This document shows, piece after piece, positions 9,135 to 17,586 of a stretch of DNA of 64,000 bases. Location of the stretch: the NCBI GenBank assembly GCA_021776775.1, contig JAJFFE010000059.1, forward strand, positions 1-64,000, read 5' to 3'. The stretch is from Planctomycetota bacterium (GTDB lineage Bacteria > Planctomycetota > UBA8108 > UBA1146 > JAJFFE01). Position numbers and translations under genes: made by a program. Below the pieces are notes generated by a model that was not told the DNA's origin, made no database searches, and was given only the letters and a program-made list of their open reading frames with translations. The first letter of the stretch is position 1; each line of letters begins with the position of its first letter.

Positions 9135-10643
9135 GTGAAGCCTGAGCGAACATCAGAGGAGGGCGGAACGAGAATGAAGGACCTCGTCAGGAACGATGTG
9201 AAGAGTTATCTGCACGCTGCCCGGACGCTGGGCAATCAAGGGTTCCTCAAGGATGAAGATTGGATGTCCCACGATCCTGAGGTAGTGCTCCGGGTAATCC
9301 AGCCGCTCCTTGAGCAGGTGTTGCCGTTGGGGGGCGCCTGGAGCTTGCTTGAGTCGTTTGCCCGGGAAGACGCACGAGACATCTTGGGCGAGCGCCTGTT
9401 CCTTTGGACCGCCCGTGCGGACGTTTCGACTGAGCCCGTCGACTATTGGGAGCGTCAGTTTGACGAGTTGACGGCGACTGAAGACGAAGAATGGAAGCAC
9501 TACCAGAACCATCAACGACACTTTGCGGAGTGGAAAGATCGGATCGAACGAAAAGCCGAACAGTACTCCGGGGTGAGCGTCAACTTCGACTCCAGCGGCA
9601 GCGTCAATGTGCATGGCTACGGAAACGGAGTTCGATGGACCGAGAAGTACGCTCGCCGTATCGGGGCAGTTGCCAGCCCGAGGGAGCCCGGCTGCCGTAC
9701 GGACAAGACCAGCTTCATGGACGAGAAGCGTGCAGAGTTCAGCGGCCAGCTGATCGGGGAGTTGGCCGAGGCTTCAACGAAAGCGCGACGAATCGCTAGC
9801 GAACTCGTCGTCTCTCCTGAGGCCGCGAAGCGGATTCTCGAGGCGCGTAGTTGTCTCCAGGCCGCCGAGGAGAAGACGCTTTCTGAATCGCACGAGAAGT
9901 ACGACGCCGATCTCATCAAGATCCATGCTAAGCGGGACGCGGCTGTGGCGGCGGCTGAGGACGTCGCGCGCGAGAAGCAGTCAGATTTGGAGAGATCGGA
10001 GGCGCAGCGAATTCTCACGACCCTGGCCGCGGTCGAAGTACGCTTGCGGGAGCGTGAGGAGGGCCACGTTCGAGAGGTACGGGAGCTTCGAGCTGCGCAC
10101 GAATCGATCCTAGATGAGTTCGATGTTGAGTCCGCTCAGTTGCTCGAGCGGCGCCGCGCCGACTTCCACGAAGAACACTGCGCCCTCCGGCGTGCGTTGT
10201 CTGTGCTTCGCCCGGGATGCGAACCTCCGAGCGGTTCGAAGGACGTAGAAGCCGAGGTCTCTGCGCTCAGCCAATCGCGAAGGATCATGCGATCGAGACT
10301 GCTCGAAGGACAAGCGGGCGAGTTACGAGAGCTTGAGGCCCGGGAGGTGACGACTGACGTTCGGGGACGGGAGTTCCAGCGTGCCGAAGCACTCGTCCAG
10401 TCCGACATCGAGTCCGAGCGGTGTCGGCTAAAGGCGATCCTTTGCGAAGAGCTCGCTCTCCTTCGTCAGGAGTACGCGAGACTTGAAGCGGATCTGATTG
10501 GTCAGTTCGAGAGCGAGAAGAGTGCGGTTCGCGAGTGGCATCGCAAGCAGCGGGAGGGGCTCCTTCCCGATTGTATTACGTCCGTCGCGGAGCGGGTGAG
10601 CTGGCTGACCGTTGCCGAGAAGCAGGGCGAAAGAGGGATCTAA
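9135..10643 (+). CDS. Large coiled-coil protein of unknown function
   Basis: 502-aa ORF, start possibly internal (ATG MKDLVRND...); long Ala/Glu/Arg-rich heptad-like region. Next gene begins 14 nt downstream. Confidence 0.7.
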   Translation: MKPERTSEEGGTRMKDLVRNDVKSYLHAARTLGNQGFLKDEDWMSHDPEVVLRVIQPLLEQVLPLGGAWSLLESFAREDARDILGERLFLWTARADVSTEPVDYWERQFDELTATEDEEWKHYQNHQRHFAEWKDRIERKAEQYSGVSVNFDSSGSVNVHGYGNGVRWTEKYARRIGAVASPREPGCRTDKTSFMDEKRAEFSGQLIGELAEASTKARRIASELVVSPEAAKRILEARSCLQAAEEKTLSESHEKYDADLIKIHAKRDAAVAAAEDVAREKQSDLERSEAQRILTTLAAVEVRLREREEGHVREVRELRAAHESILDEFDVESAQLLERRRADFHEEHCALRRALSVLRPGCEPPSGSKDVEAEVSALSQSRRIMRSRLLEGQAGELRELEAREVTTDVRGREFQRAEALVQSDIESERCRLKAILCEELALLRQEYARLEADLIGQFESEKSAVREWHRKQREGLLPDCITSVAERVSWLTVAEKQGERGI

Positions 10644-10657
10644 CGAGAGGGATAGCC

Positions 10658-10960
10658 ATGGAGTGGAATGGTGCCTACCGCTACGAAGGGCTTGAGTCGT
10701 TGCTTGAGGGCCTTGGGTACAACGTAAGATGGAGAAATTGGGACGAGGAACGATTCGACTCGCAACGCGGTCGAGTGTTATGGAATCTCATCGAAGGGTC
10801 CGCGACTTGCCGAGAGACCAGCTGCAGAATTGAGTTCCGGATCGACGACTTCGAAACCCGAATCTTTATGACCACGCGCCCGATGTTGACAAGACACGAG
10901 CAAACCCAACACGCAGTTCGGTTCGCTGAACACATTGAGAAGGAAGGTGGCAGACTTTAG
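10658..10960 (+). CDS. Hypothetical 100-aa protein, likely co-transcribed with the coiled-coil gene
   Basis: ATG at 10658 preceded by GAGAGG; MEWNGAYRYEGLESLLEGLGYNVRWRNWDEERFDSQRGRVLWNLIEGSATCRETSCRIEFRIDDFETRIFMTTRPM.... Confidence 0.6.
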   Translation: MEWNGAYRYEGLESLLEGLGYNVRWRNWDEERFDSQRGRVLWNLIEGSATCRETSCRIEFRIDDFETRIFMTTRPMLTRHEQTQHAVRFAEHIEKEGGRL

Positions 10961-11350
10961 GGGAATCAATACTGTCATGCGAAGCGAGCGCATGCATGGT
11001 GGTCTCGATTCCGTGACATTTGTCTTGGAAGATGAATGGCTCCGAACGCGAGTGTTTCAATTTTTCAACCCGGCGCAACGGAGTCAGTGGCTTCTAGCGC
11101 ATGCCCATTGACTTGCTAGCTGACGAACCGACTTAGGCACGCCGTTTTCCCTGGATCGTGTCTTTCCGGGTTCGTTGCTGCCCTGGAACGGGGGGCGCGC
11201 GGGCTTCAGATCAAGGGTCCGAGTTAGCTGATTTGACCAACAAAGGCCGAAGATCTCTTACGTACCGCCTCGTTGGGGCTGCAGATAGATCCGTGTCGTT
11301 GCGTTTTTTCGGCTCACTTTGGCGTTCAAGGATCGCCGCGAGTTCGTGGG

Positions 11351-12679
11351 CTAGCCACCGACCCCGGCGCGTTGGCGTCTGTCCGCGTTCTCTCCGTCGA
11401 GCGCGTCCACATCGTTGTCGAGCTGATCAGCGTGGATTTCGAGATAGTGTTTCTGCACGGTTTCGATGTTCTTGTGCTGGGTCAGTTCCATCGCACGCTC
11501 CATCGGAACGTTGGCGGTCGCGAGCCTCGTTGTGAAACAGCGACGCAGGTCGTGAAACGTCAGGCCGCCAAGCCCGGCTCGCTTCACCGCCGCGGGGTAG
11601 CTCTTACCGATGTCCGTGACCCCGAAGACCAGGGCGTCCCGTGCTAATCGTTCGGTCAGATTGATCGGCTCCTGGCCCTTCTTGACGGGCTTCTTCGCTT
11701 CCTTCACCAGCGCCCGGCGGTACTCGTCGAGCGCTTGCGCGACCGCCCGGGACATCGGCACCTGAAGGTCACGGTTTGCCTTGGTGATCTCGGCCGGGAT
11801 TCGCCAGCGTCGCCGCTTCGTGTCGAAGTGTTTCCAGCGGAGCGCGGTGATCGTCCCGCGTCGCAATCCGGCGTGGAGGCCGCAGATCACCATCGGTGCC
11901 AGGTAGAGCGGGGCGCCGGCAGCGGTTTGATCCCATTTCGTGGGTTCGGCAGTCGACTTGCCGCCTTCGATTCCTCCGGCGTTGCGCTTGGCCTTGATCG
12001 AGACGATCCGGGGTTCGCGGCGACACGCGTTCAACAATCGCTCTTCATCCTCGGGGGAGAGCGTGCGGATGCGGCGCTTCGGTTCGCCCGAGTGGCGTTT
12101 GACGGCAGTCGACGGGTTCTTCGAGGAGAGGAAACCCTCCTCGTCGCAGAAGCGGAAGAAACACCGCAGCAGTGTCAGGTCGTTGTTGACGGTCGTGGCG
12201 GTGAGGAGCCGTTCCGTCCGGGCTTCGCCGGGGAGCGTGCCCTTTTTTCGAAGGCGGAGGTACTCGCGGATCATGGGAGCCGTGACCTCCGAGAGTCGCA
12301 TCTTCCCGAACCACGAGACCCAGAAACGGCGCATTCCGTCGATTTTCTTGAAGTGCCAATCGCCGACCTGGCCGTCTTTGGCCTCGAGCCAGCGCTCGTA
12401 CGCCTCGACGAACGTGATTTTTTGGATCTCTTGCTCTCGAGCGCGATCGGGTCCCAGACCTTCTTGGATCTCACGGGTCCGGCGCCATTCGACGGCAGCT
12501 TCACGCGTCTTGCACTGGGTGGAAATCCACGAGTTTCGACCGAGCGCGGGGTCGTAGACGCGGCAGTAGTAGACGGCGGATCGCTTGCCGCGAATCGTTC
12601 GTCGTTTGGGTGTTCCGTACGTGGCCAAGGAGCTCATTTTCTGGCGACCGAAAGGGTGCGTTTCGAAAGGCGGCCCCAT
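11351..12679 (-). CDS. Tyrosine-type site-specific recombinase / integrase
   Basis: Catalytic boxes readable: GLHAGLRRGTITALRWKHFD (box I Arg) and FHDLRRCFTTRLATANVPMERAMELTQHKNIETVQKHYLEI (HxxR...H...Y). Confidence 0.93.
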   Translation of the reverse strand: MGPPFETHPFGRQKMSSLATYGTPKRRTIRGKRSAVYYCRVYDPALGRNSWISTQCKTREAAVEWRRTREIQEGLGPDRAREQEIQKITFVEAYERWLEAKDGQVGDWHFKKIDGMRRFWVSWFGKMRLSEVTAPMIREYLRLRKKGTLPGEARTERLLTATTVNNDLTLLRCFFRFCDEEGFLSSKNPSTAVKRHSGEPKRRIRTLSPEDEERLLNACRREPRIVSIKAKRNAGGIEGGKSTAEPTKWDQTAAGAPLYLAPMVICGLHAGLRRGTITALRWKHFDTKRRRWRIPAEITKANRDLQVPMSRAVAQALDEYRRALVKEAKKPVKKGQEPINLTERLARDALVFGVTDIGKSYPAAVKRAGLGGLTFHDLRRCFTTRLATANVPMERAMELTQHKNIETVQKHYLEIHADQLDNDVDALDGENADRRQRAGVGG

Positions 12680-12707
12680 GGCGACCCGTCATGGAGCGTC
12701 TACCAGC

Positions 12708-12762
12708 ATTTACGTAGATCGACCAGAAAGACGTAAATACCTACCGAATTCAGGTACTTACG
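12708..12762. repeat. Cluster of inverted repeats between integrase and tRNA-like attachment scar
   Basis: ATTTACGT(12708-12715)...ACGTAAAT(12731-12738) perfect; CGTAAATACCT(12732-12742)...AGGTACTTACG(12752-12762) 10/11. Confidence 0.55.
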
Positions 12763-12799
12763 AATATGAGGCGATGTTAGGAAAAGAGCAATACTACGA

Positions 12800-12840
12800 T
12801 CATAATCCCTAGGTCCTTGGTTCGAGTCCGAGTACCGGTA
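12800..12840 (+). other. Displaced tRNA 3' half (anticodon loop to discriminator), putative att site
   Basis: T-CAT-AA / TCCCT / AGGTC / CTTGG-TTCGAGT-CCGAG / TACCGGT-A matches positions 33-73 of a class I tRNA with CAT anticodon; the preceding CTACG cannot pair with TCCCT, so the 5' half is absent. Confidence 0.65.
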
Positions 12841-12849
12841 CTTTAACTC

Positions 12850-13010
12850 TGGGGGAGACCCCCAGACCCCCCATTTGTTGCTCGCTCCGTTGATAGTTCC
12901 TTGGGTTCGGATCTTTGCGGGATCGCACTGTGTGCGTCGCTCCGCTCTGTGAGACCAGGCAATTCGGGGGCTGCGCCCCCGGACCCCCGTTTGCTTTGCG
13001 CGGGGGCGGG
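12850..13010. repeat. Two copies of a REP-like GGGGG...CCCCC(R)GACCCCC(R)TTTGYTKYGC element
   Basis: CTGGGGGAGACCCCCAGACCCCCCATTTGTTGCTCGC and TCGGGGGCTGCGCCCCCGGACCCCCGTTTGCTTTGCGCGGGGG. Confidence 0.55.
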
Positions 13011-13168
13011 CCCATGGGGTCGTGTCTTGTCATTGCAGATTCTTCACTGGGGGTCGCAATCACTGCAGTTTGCACCTGCAGCGGAGACCCTGGAGTCGTT
13101 GGGTGGTCGGTATGCTGCTTGCCCTGTGTGCGGTGCATTCACGATCAAATGCCAACGGAAGGATCCCC

Positions 13169-13774
13169 ATGAACGCACCAGCTGCTCCAACTCGCACTCG
13201 GTACAAAGTCGAGTACTTGGATCGGGAGATCGCGGCCATTGCGAGGCGCGCCGAATGGTTCGAGCCCGAGATACGGGAGATGATTCTCAACGCTGTAGAT
13301 CGATTCTTCGCTGCGCGGAGTCGGGTCAGCAAACTGATCTACCGGGAGAACAGTCACGCTCAATTGCTCGACTCTCCTGTGTTTCGAGACCATTGGCACG
13401 CCATGCTTCGATGTTTCTCGGAAGCAGATCGTCTCGCTAGAAACGCGTGGTACTTCCAAGGAGACCCGCTCGCGTCGATGGACCGCGGCGAAGCTCGAAC
13501 CGGTGGGGTCTCCGTCATGCTCCCCGATCCTTCGATACCCAATCCCGAGGCTCTTCCTCCAGAACCCAGTCCGGAACCGCCGAGTACGCCGCGCCCCGAT
13601 CCGATCCCTTCGACTCCCGGTGATCGTCCCGATCCCGACACGCCCGGCGAGCTGCCGTATCCGGAAGTCCAGCCGCCGCCGCGGAGAGTCGACCAACCGC
13701 CGGTATCGCAACACGGAGCAACACGGTGCGGCACGATCGGGTTCTCGGCTTCGTTCGACTCGCTCCTCAGCTAG
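13169..13774 (+). CDS. Hypothetical protein with proline-rich C-terminal tail
   Basis: MNAPAAPTRTRYKVEYLDREIAAIARRAEWFEPEIREMILNAVDRFF...PDPSIPNPEALPPEPSPEPPSTPRPDPIPSTPGDRPDPDTPGELP. Confidence 0.55.
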   Translation: MNAPAAPTRTRYKVEYLDREIAAIARRAEWFEPEIREMILNAVDRFFAARSRVSKLIYRENSHAQLLDSPVFRDHWHAMLRCFSEADRLARNAWYFQGDPLASMDRGEARTGGVSVMLPDPSIPNPEALPPEPSPEPPSTPRPDPIPSTPGDRPDPDTPGELPYPEVQPPPRRVDQPPVSQHGATRCGTIGFSASFDSLLS

Positions 13775-14132
13775 GTAGCCCGACGGCGTTGCGGTTACGC
13801 ATCGACGCTCGGCGTCCTTCGTGGGTTGGTGACTTTCCCGACTCAAGAGCAGGACCAGCGCCACCCAGCTACCACCGCGCTGCTTCGCACTCCCTTTTTC
13901 GGCAAGCCAACGTTTTCGTGTGGGTTGCCCATCTCTGGGCCTTTGCTCGCGGGTCGGTCGTCCTGGTACACTCGCGCGGGTTGCCCTCAGGGAAGGAATC
14001 GTGGTGCCAGTCTCAAGTGGACAGAAGCTCGATCCGGCGGCATTTCTGAGCCGTGGGGGTCAGACGTAGGTCTGAGGTCGTAGGTTCGAGTCCTGACCTC
14101 TTCCTCGCGGGACGTATCGAGACAATGGGGAC

Positions 14133-14474
14133 ATGGAACGACCAGAGATTACTGCGGATGAGGTTCGTCGGATTGCTGCCTTGTCGATGCTTCGCGTGGA
14201 CGACGGGGAGATTGACGGGTTGGTGGAACACTTCTCTCGAGTGCTCGACTTTGTCGAGTTGCTGGGCGAAGTCGACATTTCGGTGGGGGCGGATCGGTTG
14301 CCGGTCGTCGACGGCGATGCGCTGCGTCCAGACGTGACCCGAGAGGCGGGCGCACCGGGGGGGCCCTTGGATCGGTCGGGGCTTCTTGGTCGAGCGCCGT
14401 TGGCGAGCGATGAGGCGTTCTTGGTACCGCGGGTTGTGTCGCGGCGCGAACGCGGTAAGGCGGGTAGCGAATGA
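14133..14474 (+). CDS. gatC: Asp-tRNA(Asn)/Glu-tRNA(Gln) amidotransferase subunit C
   Basis: MERPEITADEVRRIAALSMLRVDDGEIDGLVEHFSRVLDFVELLGEVD...; immediately upstream of gatA with ATGA overlap. Confidence 0.92.
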   Translation: MERPEITADEVRRIAALSMLRVDDGEIDGLVEHFSRVLDFVELLGEVDISVGADRLPVVDGDALRPDVTREAGAPGGPLDRSGLLGRAPLASDEAFLVPRVVSRRERGKAGSE

Positions 14475-15952
14475 CGCTGCCTGAACGTGACGCGTCTGCA
14501 CTCGAGGTACGCAACATGGTGGCCGCTGGGGACGTGACTTGTGCCGAGGTGGTGGCGGCGTACTTGGACGAAGCGACCCGTTGGCAGTCGCGGTTGGGTT
14601 GCTTGGTCGAGACGTTTGGTGACGACGCTCGCACGGTCGCTCGTGCGGCTGACGCGCGACTGGCGCGCGGCGAGCCGGCGCGACCGCTCGAAGGCGTTCC
14701 GTTCACCGCCAAGGCGAACATTGCCACGAAGCTCGGAGAGACGTCGGCCGGTAGTGCGATGCTTCGCGGATTCGTGGCGCCTGAGGATGCGACCGCGGTG
14801 CGAGGAATGTTGGACGCCGGCGCGATCCTGGTGGGGAAGACCAACTGCGACGAGTTTGCGATGGGGTCGAGTTGTGAGAACTCGGCACTCGTTCCTCCGG
14901 GTGGGCCGCGAACGACGCGTAACCCGTGGGATGTCGCACGTGTCCCGGGCGGCTCGTCGGGAGGCGGCGCCGCACTGGCGGGTGCCACCGGGTGGGCGAT
15001 TCACCTCGGCTCGGATACCGGAGGTTCTATCCGGCAACCGGCGGCGTTCTGTGGCGTCACCGGTCACAAACCGACCTACGGCGCGGTTTCGCGATCGGGA
15101 TTGGTTGCGTTTGGTTCGTCGCTCGATCAAGTGGGACCATTCGGTCGCACCGCTGGCGACGTCTACGCTGCGCTGCAAGCGATTGCGGGTCGGGATGGAC
15201 TCGACTCGACGAGCAAGGACATCGAGTTGCCTGGTGACCTGGGCTCGGTTCCGACGCCGCGGCGTATCGGCGTTCCTCGCGAGTATTTTGTCGATGGTGT
15301 CACTCCGGAGATCGAGCGGCGAACGCGTCACGTTATCGCGACTCTCGCCGCGGACGGTTGTGAAGTCGTCGACGTGTCGCTGCCACACACACGGTATGCA
15401 AACGCATGTTATCAAGTCGTCTCGACGGCCGAGGCGTCGAGCAATCTCGCGCGTTACGACGGGGTGCGTTTCGGGCCGCGAAGTGAGTCTCCCGGAGATC
15501 TCGAGGCGTTGTACCAAGGGAGTCGTGGCGACGGATTCGGGGCGGAGGTGAAGCGTCGCATTCTGCTCGGCACGTTCGTCTTGTCGGCGGGGTACGCCGA
15601 CGAGTACTACGAGCGCGCCCTCGCGGTTCGTCGGCGTATCCGGTCTGATTTCGTCAGGGTGTTCGAAGCGGTCGACGTGCTGATCTGCCCGACGTCTCCC
15701 ATCGCTCCATTCCGGGTGGGTGAGCGAGTGACCGACCCCTTGGCCCTCTACGCGTGCGACGTGTTGACGGTTGCGGCAAACCTCGCCGGCGTGCCGGCGA
15801 CCTCCATTCCGGCCGGGTTGGATTCCGACGGGTTGCCCATCGGGGTCCAACTGATCGGCGCCGACGGCGCCGATGCGAGCGTCCTTGCCTTGGCGGATCG
15901 GTACCAGTCTCTTTGCGATGACCATCGTCGCCTACCGGAGGTCCCGGCATGA
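14471..15952 (+). CDS. gatA: Asp-tRNA(Asn)/Glu-tRNA(Gln) amidotransferase subunit A
   Basis: Amidase signature: GKTNCDEFAMGSSCENSA...RVPGGSSGGGAALAGATGWAIHLGSDTGGSIRQPAAFCGVTGHKPTYG. Confidence 0.98.
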   Translation: MTLPERDASALEVRNMVAAGDVTCAEVVAAYLDEATRWQSRLGCLVETFGDDARTVARAADARLARGEPARPLEGVPFTAKANIATKLGETSAGSAMLRGFVAPEDATAVRGMLDAGAILVGKTNCDEFAMGSSCENSALVPPGGPRTTRNPWDVARVPGGSSGGGAALAGATGWAIHLGSDTGGSIRQPAAFCGVTGHKPTYGAVSRSGLVAFGSSLDQVGPFGRTAGDVYAALQAIAGRDGLDSTSKDIELPGDLGSVPTPRRIGVPREYFVDGVTPEIERRTRHVIATLAADGCEVVDVSLPHTRYANACYQVVSTAEASSNLARYDGVRFGPRSESPGDLEALYQGSRGDGFGAEVKRRILLGTFVLSAGYADEYYERALAVRRRIRSDFVRVFEAVDVLICPTSPIAPFRVGERVTDPLALYACDVLTVAANLAGVPATSIPAGLDSDGLPIGVQLIGADGADASVLALADRYQSLCDDHRRLPEVPA

Positions 15953-17388
15953 GGGTGGGTGACTACGAAGCGGTGATCGGCCTCGAGGTTCATGTCCAGC
16001 TGTCCACCGAAAGTAAGTTGTTCTGTGGTTGCTCGACGACGTTCGGGGCGTCGCCCAACACTCAGGTGTGCGCGACATGCCTCGGCTACCCCGGCTCGTT
16101 GCCCGTCTTGAATCGAGCCGCGCTACGGATGGCGGTCCGGGCGGGGCTCGCGTTCGGCTCGACGATCGCCCGCGAGACGAAGTTCGACCGCAAGAACTAC
16201 TTCTACGCCGACTTGCCCAAGGGGTATCAGATCTCTCAGTTTGATGTTCCCTACGCCGATGGCGGGGTGGTCTCGTTCGTCCGCAGCGATGGATCCGACC
16301 GGGCGATTCGGCTGACCCGGATTCACCTCGAGGAAGACGCGGGGAAGTCGTCGCACGACGACGTTTCGCCGGTGAGCCGGATCGACCTCAATCGCTGTGG
16401 GACACCGCTGCTCGAAATGGTCAGCGAACCGGAGCTACGCGATGCGGAGGATGCCGACGGCTTTTTGCGGACGGTTCGCGAGACGGTGCGCTGGATCGCA
16501 GTGGCGGACGCCAACATGGAAGAAGGCTCGCTGCGTTGCGACGTGAACCTCTCGCTACGTCCTGTCGGCTCTACCGAGTTGGGCACGCGGACGGAAGTGA
16601 AGAACCTCAACTCGTTCGCCTTCGTCCGAGGCGCCATCGAAGCCGAAGCCGTTCGGCAAGAGTCCGTGTTGGCGCAGGGTGGTTCAATTGTGCAAGAGAC
16701 GAGACTGTACGATCCCGAGCGTCGACAGACGGTGTCGATGCGGAGCAAGGAAGACGCGCACGACTATCGGTACTTTCCTGAGCCGGATCTACCGCCGGTC
16801 GACATCCCGGTGTCTTGGATTGCCGAGCAGTCCTCGCACGTGGGCGTCCTCCCGTCCGAACGTCGACGGTTGATGATCGCGAATCATCACCTCTCGGACC
16901 GCGACGCGGCCCAGATGACCTCAACTCGGGAACTCGCGGAGTACTTCGAGGCGACGGTCGAGGCGGGGGCCCGGGCGGACCAGGCCAGCAACTGGCTTCA
17001 GAACGAGTTGCCACAGTGGATGAATGAACACGACTACTCCTTGACGGAGCTGAGTCTTGCGCCCGCAGGCCTAGCGGCGATTCTCGCCGCGGTAGACTCG
17101 GATCGGATGTCGACGGCGACCGCCCGCGAGGTGTTGCGGGAGGTGCTCGCTTCGGGCAGTGATCCCGACGGAGTGATCGCCTCGAAGGGAGACCAGCTGT
17201 CCGACGAGGGTGCGATCCGATCTCTCATCGACCAAGTCTTGGCCGACAATGTCGATGCCGTCGCCCGCTTGCAGGGTGGCGAGTCGAAAGTTCGAGGGTT
17301 TCTCATGGGGCAGGTCATGAAAAGGTCGCGCGGAAAGATCAACCCAAAGGTTGCCAACGCGCTACTCGACGAGCGACTCGCCGAGTAG
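15949..17388 (+). CDS. gatB: Asp-tRNA(Asn)/Glu-tRNA(Gln) amidotransferase subunit B
   Basis: YEAVIGLEVHVQLSTESKLFCGCSTTFGASPNTQVCATCLGYPGSLPVLN...RKNYFYADLPKGYQISQ. Confidence 0.98.
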   Translation: MRVGDYEAVIGLEVHVQLSTESKLFCGCSTTFGASPNTQVCATCLGYPGSLPVLNRAALRMAVRAGLAFGSTIARETKFDRKNYFYADLPKGYQISQFDVPYADGGVVSFVRSDGSDRAIRLTRIHLEEDAGKSSHDDVSPVSRIDLNRCGTPLLEMVSEPELRDAEDADGFLRTVRETVRWIAVADANMEEGSLRCDVNLSLRPVGSTELGTRTEVKNLNSFAFVRGAIEAEAVRQESVLAQGGSIVQETRLYDPERRQTVSMRSKEDAHDYRYFPEPDLPPVDIPVSWIAEQSSHVGVLPSERRRLMIANHHLSDRDAAQMTSTRELAEYFEATVEAGARADQASNWLQNELPQWMNEHDYSLTELSLAPAGLAAILAAVDSDRMSTATAREVLREVLASGSDPDGVIASKGDQLSDEGAIRSLIDQVLADNVDAVARLQGGESKVRGFLMGQVMKRSRGKINPKVANALLDERLAE

Positions 17389-17404
17389 CCGGGCCTTTGC
17401 CCGG
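17389..17404. terminator. Short GC hairpin directly after gatB stop
   Basis: CCGGGC-cttt-GCCCGG; no T-run. Confidence 0.35.
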
Positions 17405-17424
17405 ACTAGCTCAGGTTAGTTCAG

Positions 17425-17550
17425 CTAGCGCCGCCGACGGAGGCGCGGGCGCGATTCCACCGGCACGATTTCGACGACTTCTTGCGTTTGGGTTCGCCTA
17501 AAAACGAGATTCAGCGCGAGCGCAATGCGCTCGCGAATTCGATCTAACAT
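17425..17550 (-). CDS. Putative 41-aa small protein, Arg-rich C-terminus
   Basis: MLDRIRERIALALNLVFRRTQTQEVVEIVPVESRPRLRRRR*; preceded on minus strand by GAGAGGG 8-10 nt upstream of ATG. Confidence 0.4.
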   Translation of the reverse strand: MLDRIRERIALALNLVFRRTQTQEVVEIVPVESRPRLRRRR

Positions 17551-17586
17551 AGTCAGTCCCTCTCAAGTGATAAGTAGTCGCTCGTA

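Noticed and set aside
11735-12736. 333-aa plus-strand ORF
   Set aside because: Antisense to the integrase with intact catalytic boxes.
12780-12845. Complete tRNA gene at the island edge
   Set aside because: Only positions from the anticodon loop onward fit; the 5' anticodon stem, D-arm and 5' acceptor are absent, so it is a fragment.
14060-15925. 621-aa minus-strand ORF
   Set aside because: Fully antisense to gatC/gatA, low-complexity Arg-rich composition; its C-terminal DSNLRPQTYV is the usual artefact of translating a tRNA-like sequence backwards.
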